64,000 bases of DNA from Rehmannia glutinosa (taxonomy: Eukaryota > Streptophyta > Magnoliopsida > Lamiales > Orobanchaceae), in the NCBI GenBank assembly GCA_016081115.2, contig JABTTQ020002548.1, positions 62,001 to 126,000 on the forward strand. The letters run 5' to 3'. The notes below the pieces were generated by a model, which was given only the letters and a program-made list of their open reading frames with translations, was not told the DNA's origin and searched no databases. Shown piece by piece: positions 46,687 to 60,290 of the stretch. The position numbers and the translations under genes are program-made. Every line of letters begins with the position of its first letter. Position 1 is the first letter of the stretch.

Positions 46687-48198
46687 TGTGTTCGGCGGGA
46701 TTGGCTCGTGCCAATCTCCGCCGCCGGTTCATGGTTGGGAAGACCCTGGTTTGTTTGAAGGGATAATTTTATTTTTCTTATCGATGGTGGACGTGGAGGG
46801 TCTAGATTGAGGGATGTATCCGTGAAGTGGAGGAAGCTTTCGTTTTGAGGAGAAGATGGAATTTTTGGGAGGTGGGGGGAAGTGGATAGTTTCTTGCGTA
46901 TGGAAATCATACGTCCGGCTAGTTTGCGTCTTTGGGGTGTCGAGTTCCATATGGACAGCACAAGGAAAGGGTTGGATGGGGTTATGGGGGATGAAGGTTG
47001 TATGCGTTTTTTGTGTGGGGTGGCGGTGATTGAGAGAGGTTCGGTGGTGGAGCGTCACAGTGCGAGGGGAGAGGTCGGTGCGTGAGGTGAGTTCGTTAGT
47101 GTTTTGGGTGTTATTTGGGGATGTGAGAGATGGATGATGGTTTATATTCATAGAGGGGTTTATGTTGCGGTGGTGGGGTCGTGGAGAGCAGGGTTAGGGT
47201 TAGGGTCGTGGAGTTTTCGTTTATTTGTGGGGGATTGGTGTGTTCGGTTGGGTTAGGGGCATGGGTTACAGGGTTTAAAGGAAAAGATGGGGAGATATGG
47301 GTGTATGTTTCTTTGTTTTGAGGTGCGGGGGGGATGTTTGTTGGCCGAGGTGGGGTATAAGAGGTAGTGTTTGGTGGAGTTTGGTTGGAAGGCACGAGGG
47401 GTTGGGGGAATTATGGGTAGCGTTGGGGTTGTGGGTCCGGTGTTTTGGTTTTGAGTGCGTGGGTTGGTGAATGGGTTCGAGGCTTGAGAAGCGCGCATCC
47501 ATGGGCCGTAGGTGTTGCTCGGATTTATTTAATTTGGTGCGACGAGCCATGCTTCGCATTCTCGTTCTCCATGTCCTATGATTCCGCAGAAATAGCGTAA
47601 ACTCCGGTAGCCTTTCGTATTTCACCGGGAGGGCGTATTGATTCCATTTAAGGACGCCTTGATCACTCATAGAAGAGGTTTGGAGATATCCAAATTGACT
47701 CGGATGCGCAAAAATCGCCAATGGCTAGACCTTTGGAGTCGACATCCGGCGTAATGAAAGAACCGATGGTATTAACCGTCATAGCAAACTCTTTGTTCAT
47801 CAATCCAAGTGGAGCATTGTGGAGTTGGATCCAAAAGGCGAGGTTGTAATGTCAAGTTGGGATCCATTTGGGCGCCCGAGATTTCCGAGCGAGGAGAGAT
47901 TTATCGAAGAGCCACGTGGGATCCGGCAATAACCTTTTGTTTGTCGATTCTGTTGCAAAATTGGAAAAGGGCGTTGTTGTCTCCCGGGGTTTACAAGATA
48001 GATCATGGCGCGGGGACCATAATCGTTTGAACATGGAGGCGATGGAGTCGAAGTTGATGATTCGAGAGGAGAGTATTTTACCAACAAGGCACGAGGGATC
48101 CATCAAGCTCGCTCGTTGACTTGGGTCCATTGAAATAGTGGTATTCTCTTCATCGTTGAGGTGAGGTTGGCGTAGAGGATGGAGATGTCTTCGGACAT
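46683..48198 (-). pseudogene. L1-type LINE ORF1: DUF4283 and CCHC zinc knuckle
   Basis: The ATG at 48198 starts MSEDISILYANLT, then after a shift LNDEENTTISMDPSQRASLM, LVGKILSSRIINFDSIASMF, FATESTNKRLLPDPTWLFDK and HNAPLGLMNKEFAMTVNTIG, as in plant LINE ORF1 proteins that bind the element RNA. A zinc-knuckle remnant FCGIIGHGEREC is at 47560-47600. YGPWMRA (47490-47515) opens the long Pro/Thr/Asn-rich tail. The last segment ends EIGTSQSRRTQ with TGA at 46683-46685. That TGA overlaps the ORF2 ATG (ATGA). Several frameshifts are present. Confidence 0.82.
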
Positions 48199-48779
48199 GG
48201 GTAGGGTGCGGTGCTCGTGCAAATCTTCGGACGGTGTCTCCCAATGAAGCGAGTTGAGACCTTCAAGGAGCAGACCAGTAAAGACAAAAACAAAAGCAAA
48301 AACAAGAGCCACGGGGAGGGGGTTAGAAGAGTACGAAAAGAAAAGAGTCAAGTGATAAGTGGAAATGGTCTTTGGAAGGAACTCCAATGGAGGGTGAGAG
48401 GGGAAATTTTCGAGAGCGGGGAAGGAGATGGGGTGTGGGTGAAGCATGCGTGAGAAACAGGCGTGGGAACCCAAGACAAGGGCACTAAGGAAAGGTTCTC
48501 CAGCAGAGAATTCCTAGGACTAGGCCCCAACTCACCTTGAGCCCTTAGATGTTGAAGATCTTGATGAATTGCTCCAAACAATATCTCTTCATAATCATCC
48601 AAGTCGCATCGAGTTTGAGTTTGACGAAATTAATGATCCATTCAGATTCAACATCGTAGTTCTCGATTTGCGTAGGGTAAGCCATGGCAAGATTGAATTT
48701 GGAATGATGCTTCTAGTTCTAATGAATAATGTAAGATTGTTTATGCGTTTCTTGATGGCATATTTTAACTTTATAGAGG
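48199..48779. other. LINE 5' region and unassigned junction sequence
   Basis: Bases 48199-48480 are probably the LINE 5' untranslated region. 48481-48779 shows a minus-strand frame (MDDYEEILFGAIHQDLQHLR) that I do not recognise. It joins the copia gag start abruptly at about 48780. Confidence 0.35.
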
Positions 48780-49388
48780 GTAGCATTGAGCATAATCATA
48801 GCTCCGGAAGATGATGTTGACTCATCATGTGGCCATTTTCACCTTCCAACAATTAGTTCACAAAGATAGAGATTGAATCTCACTTAAAGCGAGTATACCG
48901 TCACGTCCGGAATGGTCAAAAATGGTGGAATAGACACTCTGGGGTTAAAATTTCAATTTCTGAAAAATTTGGGATTGATCTGCAATTTTCTAAAAATATA
49001 GGGACCAAACTGAAATATCAAGAAGTTCAGGGGCCAATCTGTAATTTCTGAAAGTTCAGGGACCGTAATGAAATTTCAGAAAATCTGGGGATCAAAATGT
49101 AATTTCCAAAAAGTTAAGGGGTCAAAAATGAAAAATATAAAACTCAGGGACTGATTTGTAATTAAAAGGAAATTTGCATGCAGTATGTTACTGTTCATCT
49201 TCTTCCTCGAGAGTTCGGCAAATGCGGCCGTTCGATGTCCGTTTTTCGATCTGAAAATACGCACGGACTCGTATCGACGAGAGGAATCCAATGGAATGCT
49301 GAAAAATGAGTTTTTACAAACTTTGTAAAACTCGAATTTTCCAGACCTCTGCAACTTCCGCGAGCACTGACGAGGCTCGGATACCACT
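48780..49388 (-). mobile_element. Truncated second internal region of the copia element: primer site, leader and gag start
   Basis: This block matches 53730-54338 over its whole length: primer-binding site TGGTATC next to the LTR, a leader with several AGGG(A/G)CCAATCTGTAATTTC-type units, and the gag start (GAMIMLNAT at about 48785-48815). It breaks off after LNAT. In minus-strand order it follows the LTR at 49389-49777, giving LTR-internal-LTR-partial internal. Confidence 0.85.
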
Positions 49389-49777
49389 TGTTAGGTATCA
49401 CAGGATCATTATGAAACTAAATGGATGAATTTGAGAGAAAAATACCAATTCTATTTCACACAATAATAGATTTACAGGAGATTTACAAACTCACAAAAAA
49501 CTCTCAAAACTTACTCAATCTCTCAAGGATTGATTTTGATCACTCTCAAGGATCTCTCTTCTCTCTATGATATTCCACTAACAAGGGATGATTACAATCA
49601 AGAATGAAGACCTATTTATTTATAGATGGATGTGGGAGGGGTAGGTGGTTGAAGCTTCAACAATGGTGGGCTTGTTGGGAAGCTTCATACTTTCCTTGTC
49701 AAACTTGATCACCAACTCTTCAAAGATGGATGGCTTCTAGATGGAGGATGTGGTCGAAACCTACATTGAATTCTTCA
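49389..49777 (-). repeat. 3' LTR of the 389-bp-LTR copia element
   Basis: It begins TGTTAGGTATCACAGG and ends GAATTCTTCA. It is shared between the complete copy on its right and the partial internal region on its left. Confidence 0.88.
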
Positions 49778-49792
49778 ATTCTCCTCCCCATA

Positions 49793-52730
49793 TCAGGAAT
49801 AAGCATCCTGCTTATGTCTCGCATAGCCAAGCTTTTCTCGTGTAACCACCTTCGTCAACATGTCCGATGGATTCTCCTTTGTGTGGATCTTAACGAGTTT
49901 CAATTGTTGTCGATTCGTTGTCTCGCGTATCCAATGATATCGAATGTCAATATGTTTTTTGTACGGGAATGGTACATGGAGTTCTTGCTCAAGTCCGAGC
50001 ACTCTAACTCGTCACAATGTACCTTGTAATCTTTTTGCTTAATTCCAAGTTCTTGGAGATAACGCTTTAGCCACAACATTTCTTTACCGGCCAAGCGGCA
50101 AGAATATACTCGCTTTGTGGATAAAGCAACACACTTCAGCTGATCTTGATCGCCATGAAACAAATGACTCCTGCGAAAGTGTAGAGAAATCCTGAAGTTG
50201 ATTTTCTATTGTCAAGATCTCCGCATATATCGCATCTCAGTATAGCCCTCCAAGACCGGGATCGGCTCCCGTAACAAAGACATATTTTTGATGTACCGTT
50301 CAAGTACACGAGAATCCATTTCACCGCCTCCCAATGCTCCTTTCAGGGGTTAGAGAGAAAACGACTCATTGTTCTCCATGCGTGAGCAATATCGGTCTTG
50401 TACACACCATTGCATACATCGACTTCCAATCTGGCCAAGAATATGGTACCGATGACATTTCCCGATCTCTTCCTGGATGAGGGACATGCACTCTTGCTCA
50501 ACTTGAAATGATTGGCTAATGGAATGCTTTGGTTTGGCGTTGTTCATATTGAACCTCTCGAGCACTCGTTCAATATACTTCTCCCGAGATAGCCATAACC
50601 TCCGGTTCTTTCTGTCTCGAACTATCCGCATTCCCAAAATCTGTTGAGCCTGGCCCTAAGTCTTTCATGTCAAAAGACTTCGAAAGTTCTTTCTTGGTGA
50701 CTAATCTTCGTTGTATCTTTTCCCACAATCAAAATATCGTCTCACGTATAGTAGAAGAACAACGAAATTTCCATATGCAAACTTTTGAATGTAAACACAT
50801 TCATCGCATTAGTCTTTTTGTAGCCTTGACTTACCATACACGAGTCAAATTTTGTGTACCACCGCTTGGTGCCTGCTTGGACCATATAAGCTCTTCTTGA
50901 GCTTGCAAACGAGATTATCACCGAAATCTCAAAACCTTCTCCGCTGCTCCATGTAGATCTCTTCTTTGAGATCTCCGTGAAGAAATGATGTCTTCACATC
51001 CATCCTGCTCAAGCTCCAAGTTCATACTTGCTACTAAACCAAGAATAACTCTAATTGATGTCATCTTGACCATGGTGAAAAAATCTCATCAAAGTCGATT
51101 CCCTTTTTCTCGTTGGAATCCTTGACTACCAAGCGAGCTTTGTGTTTCACCACTTTTCCGCTACCATCTTTCTTGCCTTGAACACCCATTTGTTTCTTAG
51201 TGTCTTATTCCCTTTCGGAAGTTCTACGATCTCATAAGTATGATTCTTCCGCAGAGATTCCATTTCATCCTGCATTGCTTATGACCATTTTTCTTTGTCC
51301 TTATGAGATACTACTTCTTGAAACTCTCCGGTTCTCCATCTTGATGTGAAGGTAATCGGATTCGAATATCTTCTAGATGGAATCCGTCCTCGTTCGGACC
51401 TACGAACTTCCGGGAACAATCGAGGAGATCCACCACCATCCTGGCTTTTCGATGGTATATGAACATTTGGTAGAGCGGGTTGTGGCTCCCCCGCTCAACA
51501 CCTTCTTCTACCTCTTCATATTCTCGCTTCCGGTATATCTTCGGCACTACGTCACCGTCTCTCATGAGCCGCTCGTGCTACATCCGAGATTTGAGCACCA
51601 ATATTTGACTTTCCGAGACATTGTGGGCTTTTCAATGTCTTCCATTGTCTTACTTTCATGGAACACTACGCCCTACTTCGATCACCTTCTTCTCCTTTGG
51701 ATCCCATAACTCGTATCCAAACTCTTCATCTCCATAGCCAATGAAAATGCATGGAGTGGTCCTTGCATCAAGCTTCGTCGAGCTCTTTGGATACATGTGC
51801 ATATGCTAAACATCCAAATACTCTCAAGTGAGAGTATGACGAATCCTTCCTGCACCATAGTTTCTCAGGAACTTCAAAATTGATGAAATGCGATGGTGAT
51901 CTATTGATCGTAGCAAGCAACTCGATCGCTTCTCCCCAGAATGGCTTTGGCGCTTAACCATCCGAGCATGCTCCGAACACGTTCCATGATTGTCCGGTTC
52001 ATTCTTTCACCGGCCGACACCGTTATGTTGAGGGGTGCGTGGATGTTCTTCTCATGTCGAATGCCATATGTTTTGCAATAGGCATTGAACGCTTTAGAAG
52101 TGTATTCGCCTCCATTATCTCGATCGAAGACACTTCAGCCTTGTTTCCCATTTCACGTTCTACCATGACATGAAACAATTTGAAATATTCAAAACACGAT
52201 CTTTTGTCTTCGGAAATACACCCACAACTTTCGAGAAGCATCGTCAATAAATGTCAGAAAGTATTTGTTACCGCCTAGTGATTCAACCTCCAGGGGACCG
52301 CAAACATCAGAGTGCACCAAACTGAGCAACTCTGATCTTCTCGTTAAAGAGGAACTAAACGAGACTCTTTGTTGCTTACCAAATAGACAATGATTGCAAG
52401 GATCCAGTGCAGCTTCCTTGTCAACATTGATAAGCTCCTTCTTAATCGGGGTAGACAACCCTTTCTCACTCATGGGACCGAGTCTCTGGTGCCACAAATT
52501 TTGAGAAGCCTCTTTCGGCAATGTTGAGGCTATCTGTACATATTTTCACATGAGTCTTGTACAACGTGCCACAAATGTGTCCTCGAGCAACTACCATAGT
52601 GCCTCTTGACAACTTCCACGTGCCTTTGGTGAAATGATTATCATAGCCCTGTTTGTCCAGGGCAATCCCTGAAAGTAGATTCAGCCGAAGATCAGGCACA
52701 TGTCTGACATCCTTCAAAGTGATTGTACTC
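49793..52730 (-). pseudogene. Copia pol: integrase, reverse transcriptase, RNase H (broken)
   Basis: Minus-strand pieces: 52466-52717 (DVRHVPDLRLNLLSG, the stretch after protease), 52189-52521 (LWHQRLGPMSEKGL, then HSDVCGPLEVESLGGNKYFL of the integrase core), 50350-50640 RT end (MGMRIVRDRKNRRLWLSREK, YIERVLERFNM), and RNase H 49793-50324 (RSRSWRAILRCDICGDLDNR, STSGFLYTFAG, HYRWIRE-like and PSDMLTKVV). The central RT (50640-51300) is present in scattered frames. Frequent one-base breaks abolish any polyprotein. Confidence 0.83.
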
Positions 52731-53029
52731 CCGACATTTGTCTTTATCTCAAATCACCAATTCCTACAATTCCGGAGGAACTCGAATTTCCCATCTTCAC
52801 CGCTCCAAAGTCACCGACTTTGTATGTTGTGAAGTAGTCTTATGAGGAGTTATGTGGTAAGACGTTGCAGATCTACCACCCATTTCAGTATCTTGTCTTG
52901 AGATATGAAGGCATGCCTCATCATGAGTTGAACAAAGCGCTACATCTCCGGGAATGATAGCTAGCGTTTCTCCACCCTTATTCTTCTACGGGAACCGCCT
53001 CGACCTTGCTCCTCTAGCCATTTATAGCG

Positions 53030-53785
53030 ATTCTTCTTCATATGACCCTCTATTCCACAGTGATGACATTTATATGTTGGTTTTACGCCATCAGTGGATC
53101 TTCCCTACTTTTGCCTCTCTCTTTGCCTCTACTACTTCGTTGTTGCTTCCCGTCTTTGTCTCCCTCGATTTTCCGTCACAAGGGCATGGGTCCGATCGTG
53201 CCCATGTCTTTTCTTCCGCCTCCTCAATGAATAGGGCATCCTTAACCATAGACATGGTAAGTTTGCTTTCCGGGGCCGAATTCTTTGAGAGAAACAACTA
53301 GTGTTTCAAAGCTATCGGGAAGTGAACTGAGAAGTAGGAGAGCCCGCATTTCATCTCCAAGTGGCATCCCTACGACGATAGTTGGTTTACCAAGCTCACG
53401 GAACTCACTAGTATGCTCGCAAGAATCAAGTTCCATTTTTAGCTTCATGTTGACTAAGCGCCTCATCAACAGGGCCTTATTCCGAGCGGTCTTGGCCTGG
53501 TACATGTCCTCCAACCACGCCAGAGGGCATATGCGTTTGTCTCTGTGCGACATGGTGAAAGACACTATGGTCAATCCATTGCCGGATCGACCAATAGATT
53601 TTTTATTCGACTTCTTCCACTCGGTTGACTTGGAAGATCGAGTTAACACCCTTTAGCTCTATGGGATCGAACAAATCTTTACAATTGAGTAGATCTTCCA
53701 TCCGGGGTTTCCATAACGTGTAATTGGTAGCATTGAGCATAATCATAGCTCAGAAGATTATGTTGACTCATCCGTGGCCATTTTC
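53030..53785 (-). pseudogene. Copia gag with defective zinc knuckle
   Basis: The start near 53785 (MATDEST) is followed by MIMLNATNYTL-like sequence. Frame 53242-53649 gives KKSNKKSIGRSGNGL, YQAKTARNKALLMRRLVNMK, LGDEMRALLLLSSLPDSFET. The zinc knuckle at about 53040-53090 reads CHHCGIEGHMKKNRYKW, so the last Cys is replaced by Arg (or Asn). It would form the capsid of the retroelement, but the knuckle is damaged and the frame broken. Confidence 0.78.
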
Positions 53786-54338
53786 ACCTTCCAACAATTA
53801 GTTCACAAAGATAGAGATTGAATCTCACGAAACGGAGTATACCGTCACGTCGGAATGGTCAAAAATGGTGGAATAGACACTCTGGGGTTAAAATTTCAAT
53901 TTTGAAAAATTTGGGATTGATCTCGCAATTTTCTAAAAATATAGGGACCAAACTGAAATATCAAGAAGTTCAGGGGCCAATCTGTAATTTCTGAAAGTTC
54001 AGGGACCGTAATGAAATTTCAGAAAATCTGGGGATCAAAATGTAATTTCCAAAAAGTTAAGGGGTCAAAAATGAAAAATATAAAACTCAGGGACTGATTT
54101 GTAATTAAAAGGAAATTTGCATGCAGTATGTTACTGTTCATCTTCTTCCTCAGAGTTCCGGCAGCTCAAATGCGGCCGTCCGATGTCCGTTTTTCGATCC
54201 GAAAATACGACGGACTCGTATCGACGAGAGGAATCCAATGGAATGCTGAAAAATGAGTTTTTACAAACTTTGTAAAACTCGAATTTTCCAGACCTCTGCA
54301 ACTTCCGCAGCGAGCTCTGACGAGGCTCTGATACCACT

Positions 54339-54727
54339 TGTTAGGTATCACAGGATCATTATGAAACTAAATGGATGAATTTGAGAGAAAAATACCAATT
54401 CTATTTCACACAAGAATAGATTTACAGGAGATTTACAAACTCACAAAAAAACTCTCAAAACTTACTCAATCTCTCAAGGATTGATTTTGATCACTCTCAA
54501 GGATCTCTCTTCTCTCTATGATATTCCACTAACAAGGGATGATTACAACTGAAGAATGAAGCACCTATTTATAGATGGATGTGGGAGGGGTAGGTGGTTG
54601 AAGCTTCAACAATGGTGGGCTTGTTGGGAAGCTTCATACTTTCCTTGTCAAACTTGATCACCAACTCTTCAAAGATGGATGGCTTCTAGATGGAGGATGT
54701 GGCTGGAAACCTAAATTGAATTCTTCA
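54339..54727 (-). repeat. 5' LTR of the 389-bp-LTR copia element
   Basis: 389 bp and nearly identical to 49389-49777. It carries CACCTATTTATAGATGG, a TATA-like site, at about 54564-54580. Confidence 0.88.
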
Positions 54728-55329
54728 AAACAAAGGGAAAAATATTAGTATCAATAATTTCGATAAAATAACTGTGAAAGTGAATAAATTGTTTGAAGGG
54801 TATATGGTTTGTTGGATTGTTCTCCTAAGTCACCAAGCCAAGGAATTAGCAGATGGGATTAATAAATAATTTTTCGATAATATTCAATTTCAAGTTCACC
54901 TACCTTTGTCCGTAATTTAATCTTTAGTTGGCTATAAATTTTTTTCTAATATGTTGAAGAATAATTTATTTTATAATTGATATTTATTATAATTAATTAT
55001 CATTACAAGAAAATTGGGAATTTGGGACGAAAAGGAATCGTCGCTAAAAGTGGGTAAAATGTCACAAATATTTATTGGAGACAGAAAAAACGTCGGAAGG
55101 GACGTCGCAGTATCGCAGTCACTAAAAGTCATTAGAGATGAAATTGTAAAAATGTCTCCAAATTTATGCTTCTGTGACGAAATAAAAATGTCGCATATAA
55201 TGATTTGGATGGTACCATCTTACATTTCCAGACACAAATTTTTGTCTCTAATGAGCTAATTTAGGGACGAATAACTTTTAGAGACATTTTTTTTCGTCCC
55301 TAAATCACTTTTTATCGACATTTTTTTTT

Positions 55330-56370
55330 TACCTAATTTCTTGGGGTCTATAAACTTAACTGGTATAGAGACTAATTAATTTTCGTCGCTAATAGCATTA
55401 TTTCATAACATTTTTATATGCGTCTTTATTTTTAATTTTTCCAGAGACATTTATTTTCATCCCTAAAGAATAATTTTTTTTGGCCCCTCTCTACCCCCGA
55501 CAACACAACCACTAGTTATACAATCAACTTTGTAGAATATATATATATACACACGTCCCTAAGAATAAAACATAACATCAATAAGAGCTCATTCATTCAA
55601 AGTATAATTTCGTTCATATATCCAAATAAAGCAACATTCATGTGCTTGATAAAAATATAAGACAACCAAAACGAGTCTAACAAGGCTCATTCATATGCTT
55701 GACAAAAATATTCATACTTGCTACTTAATAGAGAACAAAAGAGTAACTTTTTTCTTTGAGGATTTCATAGTGGCATAATTTACTGGCTTTGATGGACTTG
55801 TTTTTCTGGCCGCAAGAATCTATATAAGTTACAACAAATCCAACAAGTTGTTATAAGCCAATATCAAACATACATAAATATTTTTAAATAATAAATAATA
55901 TTGAAGATAACAAGTTGCATATAATGTCCAAAATTAAATATTCGCAATTTTAAAAAACAATTGGCCAAGACTAACACTTAATACACTTCAAATAAAAAAG
56001 ACAATGTTTGATAATCCAGCTAATGAAAAATATTTCTATTATCAATCGAGTTAATTTAATTTACTACAAAGAAGTATTAGGATGACTCATCAAAATCTAA
56101 AAACTTAAAGTGCATATATAATTTATCATAAATATAATGCAACACTTATATTGTGATGCTCACTCCGCATGGATAGGAAAATATGATAGCTTATTTCTTG
56201 GCAGCCAATCAACTCTCAGGCAATATTCTCATCTAGCACAATGCAAAATCAGGCATGTGTATATTTTAGCATTTTTCTCTAGTTTTGAGGGGCGCACCAA
56301 CCCATTTAATCCCTCTCTCTTATTCACTATAAAGCCTTAAAGTATCCATTAGCTTTTCATACATTATCAA
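55330..56370. other. Interior of the CACTA-type element, non-coding
   Basis: AT-rich with no transposase motif in either strand. Confidence 0.4.
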
Positions 56371-58559
56371 TGTTAGAGTAGAATGCCCGCTGCGTCCAAT
56401 TAGATTGGATTTTATTCTACTCAGTAAAACAATTTTATTGGAAATTATAATAATATAAAGGCATTTCTTTATCTTATGTTCTTTTGCATTTATCACATAT
56501 TTGCACATATGATAAAGTCCTTAGATCAATTTAAGCTATGATGCATGGTCGCACATTTGATGGCGATCATGGAATATGTCTCTAAGGCTTTGATCTTAAA
56601 TTTGTTCCAAGTCGATGGGTTTTTCAAGATAGGACATTAAACAACTCCGTAAGACTTGTACATATGGTGCATGCTCATGAGATGAGGATGTTGCATTCCA
56701 TTAACATCGGTGTTGAGACACAAATGCACATATATGGGTGCTTGTTAGCGAACAAGTTCATCTGAACATGACCCAATGAAAATTCTTAGATAGAAGCTTT
56801 GATTGTCGAATAAGAATTTTCATATTGCAATAAGACATGATTAATCCTCGTACTTGAGGCACAACTATACCTTGTGTATATCCTACAATACTTTGATTTA
56901 CCTTTTGATTACTTGACAATCACAAAGAGGTATTTTGGGTATTGTAGTGATATATATGGAGGTTTGTGTGTGGCCAACATAGAATTCGACACTTGTCATT
57001 TAATAAGGAATTTCTGTGTTTTCATAGTTTGTGGTTCAAAGACACTCTTGGCAAGCACGATGAATTTGATTCATAAGAGAATCACAAGTACTTGAAATGG
57101 AATCACGATTATTAAATCAATTGGGTTCGACTTATAAATCTATGCCCAAGATTTAATCGGGAAATTAGTTGTCGAAAGGATCGTACATGTATGCAATTGC
57201 AATTGAAATAAGTTTACTTCCATTTATTTCACCTAATACTAGGTAATCATGCTACTTGCTAGGTGTTACCATGATTTGTAGGTTCTTGAAATTAAAGAGT
57301 TAACTTCAAGTATATTTATTAATTGGATTAATAAATAAAATAAGTTATTATTATTCGAAAGTTACAAAAGTTGTAAGCCTACTACTAGTGTTAGTCGTGA
57401 ACCAAAGGGCGGTCACACATAATTTTGGATGTTGACATTTTGAGATTGAAAGATCCAATGGTTGGATGCAATTAATTGATATAGATTAATTAATTGGGTT
57501 TTAATTTAATTCAATTGTGGAATTAAATATTTAATTATATAATTTGATTATTTAATTAAATCTAATTTGATTAGAGAACCAAATAATTGGAATAGAATGA
57601 ATTGATCAATATTTGAATTGATTAATTGAGATTTAAATTAATTAATTATTAAAATTAATTAATTTGACTTTAAAGTTCAATCTATACCGTAATCTCAAGT
57701 AGCCTAATGTAGATACCATTTAGATAATTGAAAAGAAATATATAATAAAATTTATTATATATATATATTAGGATATATATATATATACATACATGTATGT
57801 AAATTGAAGAGAGATTTAAAAAAAAAAAAAAAAGGAAATCACACATTTATTGATTGCATGTGCCGTCTCTTTTCCTTTTCGATTTCTTTATACATAGGAC
57901 CACTAAATGGTTTGGTGGATATGTTATAAAATTACACCTTTTGTGCATTGAGCTTTGCACAAGTTTGTCTGTTCTTTTTATTAACAAACAAAAGGTGAAT
58001 GGTTGTGATTGAAATTGAAGAATAGATGGAACAATAAAAACAGACTTGAAAGTGGATGTTTTTGGGTTTTTTGAAGTTTCATAGTTCTCGGTCTTAAGGC
58101 AGAGAATATATATAACTCTCTCTTCAATTTACACAATTTCTCTTCAAAATTTTAAGTAGAGAATAATTAATAAATAATTATTCATCTACAAAATTTTAAC
58201 AATAGTTGATTGTTGGAATTAAATTCTATTCCGTTTTCAATTTAAAACGTGATAAACTCTACTAGCGAAGAATTTATCCCGTGTCACAACCAAAAGGTGG
58301 ACTCAATTAGAGGGGAGGCGCCAATCTCTATTGGCGAGTTTGCGGGATTTACCCTCTTTGTGAGGAATTTGGATTCCTTCTACATCATCTTCAAAAGGAA
58401 GCAATTTTAGGTAAGATCCTAAATCTTGTTTTACCACTTGTATAAACGCGCGATCGTTAAATCGCTACGAGAATCGGGGCTTTATTTTTGTATAATTGTA
58501 TGCATGATTTAAATTTAAATTTTCATTGCGTTTAGCCCGCGATATAAGCGAACCCAACA
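56371..58559 (+). repeat. Long 5' LTR (2.2 kb) of a nested retroelement
   Basis: It runs from TGTTAGAGTAGAATGCCC to AGCGAACCCAACA and is followed within two bases by TGGTATCGAGCC, a one-base variant of the initiator-Met primer-binding site. The interior is very AT-rich with (TA)n near 57755-57785 and no frame. Confidence 0.72.
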
Positions 58560-60290
58560 AATGGTATCGAGCCACGGTTTCGCGATTATACAAGTTTATG
58601 TGTTTTTCAAGCATGTTTTAAATTGTTAAAATATGTTTAACCATTAATTTTATGTGAGATGTAATTGTTTCATTCGATTTGTATTTGGGATAAATTGGAC
58701 TTAATTATTTTTTTTTTGTTTAAAAAAAAAAAAGGATATGTCCAAATATATTGAATCATCACCGAATCGCCGAAATGGAAAACATATCCATATGCTGTTT
58801 GTTTGACATACTAAAGTTTTGTTTATTCTTAATTAATAAATAAGATAAACAGTTTAAGTTTTCTTTTGTTAATTAAGTGTAACTTTAGTTGATTGTATAT
58901 TATATTAAAGTGTTAATATATGTATTAGATGTTTAACGTTGAACATGTGATTCAAATTATTTGGACAGATTCCAGTTTTTGATTATTCAATTTTGGATTT
59001 AATTTATTAATTCCATAAAAAAATATGTTTTTATGAATAATCAAATTAAGCTTTATCCCAAAATTAAATCGGCACATAAAACTTGGTAAATTTAAATGCT
59101 TTAAATTCATGTGATGGATATTTTAGCATGATTTATTTAGGGATGATCATGAGCCTATGACCAATGTGATTGGATGTATTTAATTTCTTTGGGTTTTTGG
59201 GGGCTGCGAGCCTCTTATTCAATTATTTGTAAATTATTTAAATTTTCGCATTGAGAGTAAACTAGGTGGTGAGGTTTTTCATTTATTGTAATTGGAGGAC
59301 GTTCGATGCGAAAGGTCCACGCTTGTGTGGGTATATTTTTACAAATGTAATAGAATAGGAGAATCAAGGCCCATGCATGTATGGGTATATTAATGAAATG
59401 TAATAGAAATAGTTCTATTCATTTTGACCATTAGATTGATTGACCACGACCCATTTTTGGCTCAAATGGGTCGCATAGGTTGGCCATGATCATCACATCG
59501 CTTGCTTTTTGCATAGGATGTATGCTAGATTTATTTAATGTTTTTTGATTGCGCTCATATGATGAATTGCGTTAAATAAAACAATCTAGTGATTAAGTTG
59601 ATGAGATTTTGAAAAGTTTAAAACCCCAAGTTTTTGAAACTTAAAAAGGAATTTAATTTTAGTTAATTCCATATCAAACAAAATGGACAAGATAGGTAGG
59701 ACTCATCGTTCCATGCCTTCCATCAAAGGTAGACGACATGACGATGCTACCACACTTGGTCACTGGCCACGAGTCGTGGAGTGACTTTGTGTTGGAAAGC
59801 TGTGATATCTACCAAGCATTGAGATACTCGTGGGATGGACTCGTCTTTATGTTGGCCACGAGTCGTGGAACATCTTGATGCTCCATCTACACGAAGGTTT
59901 GATGGGTTATGTTTGACGCTTAGTACCATATAGGCTCATAAAATTGGGGTATATGGGAAAACGTGAGGCAAAATAATCTTGAGGTTGTATAAATGATACA
60001 ATTGTTAAAGAACTACTACCAATAGAAATATCTCATGGGCTCATAAAATTAAGGTATGAAATATTTATGTTGGGCTTCAAGCCCATTAAGAAAATTAGAT
60101 TTTCCGAATTTTATTTGGGGTTAATAAAATTTGAATAAAATAGTGGGAGACATTTAATATTAAAGACCTTATATTGAATGAATATATTTTTCCATAGTTT
60201 ACTCATTTTTCGCTTCGTTTATTTTTGTAGATAACTCTACTAAAATGGCTAAGAATCCACTAGGATCCATACTTGAGCAAAACAAATTAG
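58560..60290 (+). pseudogene. Leader and gag start of the nested long-LTR retroelement
   Basis: The primer site is at 58562-58573. About 1.7 kb of leader follows, with repeated short phrases (CACGAGTCGTGGA at 59769 and 59858; GGGCTCATAAAATT at about 59930 and 60035). The ATG at 60245 reads MAKNPLGSILEQNKLALEQI, like the start of copia gag proteins (NKL before the capsid), then stops. The rest of the element is missing. Confidence 0.6.

Larger units (their letters stand above)
49389..54727 (-). mobile_element. Ty1/copia LTR retrotransposon with 389-bp LTRs
   Basis: LTRs at 49389-49777 and 54339-54727 start TGTTAGGTATCAC and end GAATTCTTCA on the plus strand. Next to the right LTR is the primer-binding site TGGTATCAGAGCC (minus, plus 54325-54337). 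Next to the left LTR is the purine tract ATGGGGAGGAGAA (minus). The internal order on the minus strand is leader, gag, zinc knuckle, integrase, RT, RNase H. No 5-bp target duplication flanks it, because the left side is another partial copy of the same element (48780-49388). Confidence 0.9.

Noticed and set aside
46729..47498. Pro/Thr/Asn-rich frames as cell-wall or antifreeze-like proteins
   Set aside because: They are the low-complexity tail of LINE ORF1 between YGPWMRA and the ORF1 stop.
52954..53301. Plus-strand frame with a hydrophobic Ser/Leu-rich product
   Set aside because: It is the reverse complement of the copia gag and zinc-knuckle region on the minus strand.
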